Of a DNA stretch of 64,000 nt, positions 60,884-64,000 are shown in pieces. Within the stretch, counting starts at the first letter, position 1; each line of letters begins with the position of its first letter. Below the pieces are notes generated by a model. That model was not told the origin of the DNA and did no database searches. It saw only the letters and a list, made by a program, of their open reading frames with translations. Position numbers and translations under genes: made by a program. Where the stretch lies: positions 216,084 to 280,083 of the forward strand of contig NZ_SLVF01000013.1 in NCBI RefSeq assembly GCF_004345365.1, given 5' to 3'. This DNA is from Kribbella sp. VKM Ac-2568. GTDB taxonomy: Bacteria; Actinomycetota; Actinomycetes; Propionibacteriales; Kribbellaceae.

Positions 60884-61016
60884 TCACAGCTAACGCTTGG
60901 ATCGGCCAGGGCGACAGGGCAGGGGAACCGCGCACCGCCCTACGCACGCTCGGGGCTCACCCATCGCCCTGACCGTGGGTAGACGGTAGGAGTTCAGAAG
61001 GCGTCACGACTACAAG

Positions 61017-61032
61017 TTTGCACGGGCTTGCA
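61017..61032. promoter_or_regulatory. TTGCA direct repeat, probable XRE operator 2
   Basis: TTTGCA-CGGG-CTTGCA, two hexamers in direct repeat 10 bp apart, upstream of the 69-aa gene. Same spacing as the element at 62657-62672. Confidence 0.52.
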
Positions 61033-61035
61033 CGG

Positions 61036-61890
61036 CTATTCGAGGACTTCGAGCGCAGTGGCGATCAGGCGGCGCGCGGGGGCTCCGACGACGGCGATTT
61101 CGGCGAGGCGGGTGAAGGCGTCGGCGTACATCGCGATCTCGCCGGGCTGGGTGATGGTGAGGAAGCCGGAGATCAGTTCGACGTTGACCTGGGCGTCGTC
61201 GAAGATCCAGAAATCCTCGACTGGGGGCATCGCGGTGCGGTCCGCGCCGAGGGGCAGAATGCCGAGGGAGACCGACGGCAGCTCGCTGACGGTGAGGAGG
61301 TATCCGAGCTGGCCGGCCATGACGTCGGTGTCCCCCATGACATTTCGGAGGACAGCCTCCTCGATCAAGACGGCGAACGTTCGGTCCTTCTGGTGGAGTA
61401 ACTTCAGGCGCTCGTTGCGCACCTTGACGGCACCCTCGACGTCATCTGGCAGTCCGCGGCGGGCTGCGGTGCCGCTGAGGAGGGCGCGCGTGTAGCTCTC
61501 GGTCTGTACGGCGCCGGGGATCAGCCAAGGCGAGTACGTGCGGAAGCGTCGGGTGCGCTGCCACAGCGGTATCACGGACTCGTGGGCGCGGCGAAGTCCC
61601 CCACGTTCCATCCGCTTCCACTGAACGAACATGCCCTCGATCGCTTCCAGCGAGGCGATGAGATCGGCGATCTGGTCGGAGGCTTCGCACTCTGTGGCCC
61701 AGAGACGAATGTCTTCGGCCGACGGTGAGGTCTTGCCGTTCTCGATGCGCGAGACCTTCGATTCGTGCCAGCCGCACGACAACGCGAGGGCCCGTCCGGT
61801 GAGACCGGCGGTCTTCCGGATCTCACCGAGACGGGCACCAAAGTCACGTTTGGCCTTCTGGGCGTTCGAGAAGGCAGGGGGCGTCGGCAA
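61036..61890 (-). CDS. XRE-family regulator with DUF5753 domain
   Basis: A 284-residue regulator: N-terminal HTH (GARLGEIRKTAGLTGRALAL, SCGWHESKVSRIENGKTSPS) and a ~190-residue DUF5753 domain (YSPWLIPGAVQTESYTRALL, then FAVLIEEAVLRNVMGDTDVM). These WhiJ-like proteins are numerous in actinobacteria and work with small partner proteins in development or antibiotic control. It follows the DUF6879 gene by 17 nt, completing a three-gene operon. Confidence 0.88.
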   Translation of the reverse strand: MPTPPAFSNAQKAKRDFGARLGEIRKTAGLTGRALALSCGWHESKVSRIENGKTSPSAEDIRLWATECEASDQIADLIASLEAIEGMFVQWKRMERGGLRRAHESVIPLWQRTRRFRTYSPWLIPGAVQTESYTRALLSGTAARRGLPDDVEGAVKVRNERLKLLHQKDRTFAVLIEEAVLRNVMGDTDVMAGQLGYLLTVSELPSVSLGILPLGADRTAMPPVEDFWIFDDAQVNVELISGFLTITQPGEIAMYADAFTRLAEIAVVGAPARRLIATALEVLE

Positions 61891-61907
61891 CGGCTACAGG
61901 CCTCGTG

Positions 61908-62420
61908 TCAGCTCGTTTGGTACTCGTTGTGCGGGATCGCTCGATCCCACACGGCGTCGAACGCTGCTAGGCACAACTTAGCCAGGTCGGGATCGTCGGT
62001 GCGCTCTTCACCCACCCAGGTCCCGTTGCCGTCGCAGAAGTTCCAGAGCACAACCTGCTCGTCGAACACCCAGAAGTCGTTCGGTGGGACCAACAATCCG
62101 GCCGTCCGCTGCCGCGGCAGCCAACGCACCTGCTCGCCGGCGGCGATGTTGTGCGGCTCGGTGACGTCGTATTCGAATTGCACGTACTCACTGAGCGGCT
62201 CCGACACGATGCGAGCGCGCCGGATGTCGACGCCTCTGCTGGTCGTGTCGCGCACAAGGTCGTGGAATGTCCGCCAGCGCACAGCAGGATCGAAGTGGTT
62301 GCCCGCCTTCCACTCGTTCCAGTCGGGGTCTTCAGGCTCGTACACATCCCGGGTCTCGAGGTGCAGCGCGCTGCGCTGAGCCGACCGGAACAGTTGGAAG
62401 GCGAGAGGTTCAGCCGTCAC
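61908..62420 (-). CDS. DUF6879 family protein
   Basis: A 170-residue soluble protein: FRSAQRSALHLETRDVYEPE, WRTFHDLVRDTTSRGVDIRR, ARIVSEPLSEYVQFEYDVTE, and WVFDEQVVLWNFCDGNGTWV. DUF6879 proteins are typical partners of DUF5753 regulators. The GTG start overlaps the end of the upstream gene by 11 nt, so translation is coupled. Molecular role unknown. Confidence 0.83.
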   Translation of the reverse strand: MTAEPLAFQLFRSAQRSALHLETRDVYEPEDPDWNEWKAGNHFDPAVRWRTFHDLVRDTTSRGVDIRRARIVSEPLSEYVQFEYDVTEPHNIAAGEQVRWLPRQRTAGLLVPPNDFWVFDEQVVLWNFCDGNGTWVGEERTDDPDLAKLCLAAFDAVWDRAIPHNEYQTS

Positions 62421-62634
62421 CCATCGCTCCTCTCAGCACCGACGCCATCCGAGCCGGGATCCGGACCACCGTCTCGTTCTCCTGAACTGGAGCTGTGGCG
62501 TTCACCTCCGCGATCGTCTCAGTGTCGAGCTTGTATCCCTGAATCACCAGGCTGCCGTCGGCCTCGTCGACCCACACGGTCGGGCAGTTCGTGTTCGGGC
62601 AGGTGGTGTCGGTACCGATGTATCGGAGTGCCAT
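62410..62634 (-). CDS. Small protein leading the XRE-DUF6879 operon
   Basis: A 74-residue protein: RYIGTDTTCPNTNCPTVWVD at the N-terminus (CxxxxC), EADGSLVIQGYKLDTETIAE, ending VVRIPARMASVLRGAMGDG. It occupies the place often held by DUF397 proteins but does not clearly belong to that family. ATG at 62634. It probably is an antagonist or partner of the XRE regulator, by analogy only. Confidence 0.65.
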   Translation of the reverse strand: MALRYIGTDTTCPNTNCPTVWVDEADGSLVIQGYKLDTETIAEVNATAPVQENETVVRIPARMASVLRGAMGDG

Positions 62635-62656
62635 GATCTCTACCCCATCTCGCGAG

Positions 62657-62672
62657 CTTGCATGGACTTGCA
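62657..62672. promoter_or_regulatory. TTGCA direct repeat, probable XRE operator 1
   Basis: CTTGCA-TGGA-CTTGCA, two hexamers 10 bp apart, 23 bp before the start of the XRE-DUF6879 operon. TTGCA-type repeats suit this regulator class; autoregulation is inferred. Confidence 0.55.
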
Positions 62673-62678
62673 GCATAG

Positions 62679-63111
62679 ATGAAGGTGATCAGGCGCCAGG
62701 AGCTATTGGCGTGTCACGCGCCGCCGACTCGTCGTGGTCCAAGCGTTGAGCTGCCGCACATCAACACGACGGAGGTGCGGCGCGAGGCCTACGTGAAGGA
62801 TCAGTGGACTCGGGCGGTGGAGCAGACGGACGGAACGACGGCGCGGGTTCGGACCGCCAAATGGGGCGAGGGAAGCGGTGGCTGGCGGGGGGGTGGATCC
62901 GAGGGGCGGGAGCGGTCGAAGGCGTTTGGGACTAAGACGGCGACCGAGCGGCATGGGGCTGCGATGGAGACGGATCGGGAGCGTGGGGAGTACATCGATC
63001 CGGATGCCGGGAAGGTTCGGTTTGAGGAGGTTGCCGAGAGGTGGCTCGCTTCGAGGGTGGTGGATCCGGCTACCGCTCTCAAGTACGAGTCGTCTTTGCG
63101 GCTGCACGGGC
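62679..63111 (+). pseudogene. Tyrosine-recombinase integrase, N-terminal fragment
   Basis: The N-terminal, Arm-type and start of the SAM-like domain of an actinobacterial integrase are visible (EVRREAYVKDQWTRAVEQTD, SKAFGTKTATERHGAAMETD, RERGEYIDPDAGKVRFEEVA, DPATALKYESSLRLH). Internal frame slippage around 62870-62910 gives a Gly-rich stretch in place of the expected W-rich strand. It stops at LRLH; the catalytic domain is absent. Confidence 0.74.
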
Positions 63112-63200
63112 CGCCGGCCGGTCCCCCACAACCCACTGGGAACCAGACGACGGCCAGTCGCTCGACGAGCCTGGAATCAGACTCTGACCTGCGCAAACAC

Positions 63201-63296
63201 CTACCGGATGCGCATGCCGGAGATGGCTCGGGCTATTACCAGGCGCTGGATTTCGCTGGTGCCTTCGAAGATGGTGTAGATCTCCTCGGTGCTCGC
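63201..63296 (-). pseudogene. Acyl-CoA dehydrogenase C-terminal fragment
   Basis: Minus-strand codons read STEEIYTIFEGTSEIQRLVI, ARAISGMRIR and then TAG, the characteristic C-terminus of acyl-CoA dehydrogenases. The rest of the gene is absent; sequence on both sides is unrelated. The 300 bp after it (63297-63568) hold no recognisable gene. Confidence 0.62.
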
Positions 63297-63568
63297 CGGA
63301 ACAGTCCACCACGCAGCGCCGATCCGTCCCTGACCTGCGGTTTCGCCGCTCGGCAACTGGCGCCAGTTCCCACCACTTGCCGACGTCTCACGGAACTGTC
63401 ACGGAACACTAGGACACCTGCTTAGACCGCAAGTCCCCCAACCCATCCGCGACCCAAGCCCTCCAACGCGCCTTCGAAGACACCTAGCTGCCCTGAGCCG
63501 CCTGCAACATCTCGCCGCGGCCAGTGCCGAAGCACGAAAGGACATCGCACGCCTCTGCAGCAAGCACC

Positions 63569-63662
63569 AGTGGCGTCCAGAGTGGTGTACGGCAGGCTCA
63601 CTGATGGGCGTGGCGTAGACGTGTGAAAGCGGTCATCGCGTGATCCTTTGGAAGACCTCTCA
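63569..63662. repeat. Direct repeat copy 1 (~94 bp)
   Basis: Similar to 63906-64000, with an offset of 338 bp over the last 60 bases, which are identical (63603-63662 with 63941-64000); small insertions separate the first parts. It is the upstream region of the IS256-type transposase. Confidence 0.8.
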
Positions 63663-63687
63663 CAGACTTCTGAAGGAGAACTACGCG

Positions 63688-63837
63688 ATGACGGCGAACA
63701 CCAGTATCGACCCTGCCGAGTTCCTGCAAGACCAGTTGGCGATCGCGTCGCCGGATCTGTTGCGTGAAATGTTAGGCACGTTCATCCAGGCACTGTTGTC
63801 AGCGGATGCCGACGCGGTCTGCGGCGCCCCGTACGGT
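63688..63837 (+). pseudogene. IS256-family transposase, N-terminal fragment
   Basis: Fifty codons from ATG 63688 match IS256-type transposases (PAEFLQDQLAIASPDLLREM, LSADADAVCGAPYG) with a GAAGGAG site. Homology stops after APYG, where the sequence changes to an unrelated frame. The DDE domain is missing. A second copy of its upstream region starts 70 bp further on, so another copy may begin just past the window. Confidence 0.76.
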
Positions 63838-63905
63838 GTGCCGAGCCCAGGCGCCTCTGCGCCCTGCGCATCCACCGACACCAACTCACGACCGACGTCG
63901 GTGGA

Positions 63906-64000
63906 AGTGGCGTCCAGCAGAGTGGTGTACGGCAGGCCCGGATGGGCGTGGCGTAGACGTGTGAAAGCGGTCATCGCGTGATCCTTTGGAAGACCTCTCA
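63906..64000. repeat. Direct repeat copy 2, cut by the window end
   Basis: Repeats the sequence before the IS256 fragment; identical over at least its last 60 bases and still continuing at the window edge. It suggests tandem duplication or two insertions of the same element. Confidence 0.78.

Noticed and set aside
1..64000. Search for tRNA, rRNA and CRISPR arrays
   Set aside because: No T-loop-like GGTTCGAATCC contexts with paired acceptor stems, no rRNA cores and no regularly spaced repeats were found by eye.

Overview
The window is GC-rich actinobacterial DNA. Many genes appear leaderless, with a TANNNT box 6-7 nt before the start codon. The protein families (DUF7144, DUF6325, DUF6879, DUF5753-type XRE regulators, CHAT-TPR with subtilase, bacterial FGE) fit a soil actinobacterium of the Nocardioidaceae/Kribbella type; the genus is an inference. 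I see no rRNA, tRNA or CRISPR array.

Layout. (1) 1-19.0 kb: after the end of a LuxR/MalT-like regulator comes an island of membrane and envelope-stress genes: RDD, BrkB, phospholipase D, a holin-like/phosphodiesterase fusion, three DUF7144 paralogues, AI-2E exporter, CPA1 antiporter, DUF6325, DUF1622, LURP-one, SulP, DUF6069 and a formylglycine-generating enzyme. Ten copies of a dyad NTCRYCC-N5-GGRYGAN (eight with clean halves and 5-nt spacing) sit in its promoter gaps, which suggests one regulator controls the island. (2) 19.0-26.4 kb: GNATs, AlkZ-like glycosylase and a CDF transporter, then a decay zone with broken ISL3 and Tn3 transposases, a frameshifted AraC gene and an intact DHFR-like gene. 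(3) 26.4-34.8 kb: a PASTA membrane protein, three proteins of unknown function, an ECF-type sigma factor, a TPR-CHAT (caspase-like) protein, a cytoplasmic subtilase and a small Cys-containing protein. This is the most interesting locus: a possible two-protease, sigma-factor signalling or conflict system. (4) 34.8-48.4 kb: regulator/enzyme pairs (TetR-DUF2218, XRE-SDR, WYL-VOC-YjbR, XRE-ADH-lipoprotein-MFS, AAA regulator-FAD oxidoreductase-epoxide hydrolase). (5) 48.4-59.2 kb: a deletion scar, then DoxX, MarR, alpha/beta hydrolase, NAD(P)-binding and hemerythrin genes, several sharing an AT-rich AGATARTATR dyad; then TetR-epimerase, a decayed SigJ and an NTF2-TetR pair with a perfect 18-bp inverted repeat. 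(6) 59.2-64 kb: a His-rich protein with Zur-like boxes, an IS3/amylase junction, an XRE-DUF6879 cluster with paired TTGCA operators, and a right end made of integrase, acyl-CoA dehydrogenase and IS256 fragments with a direct repeat.

Functions are assigned from motifs and family knowledge only; no database search was possible. Starts were chosen by ribosome-binding site, leaderless -10 box or family N-terminus.
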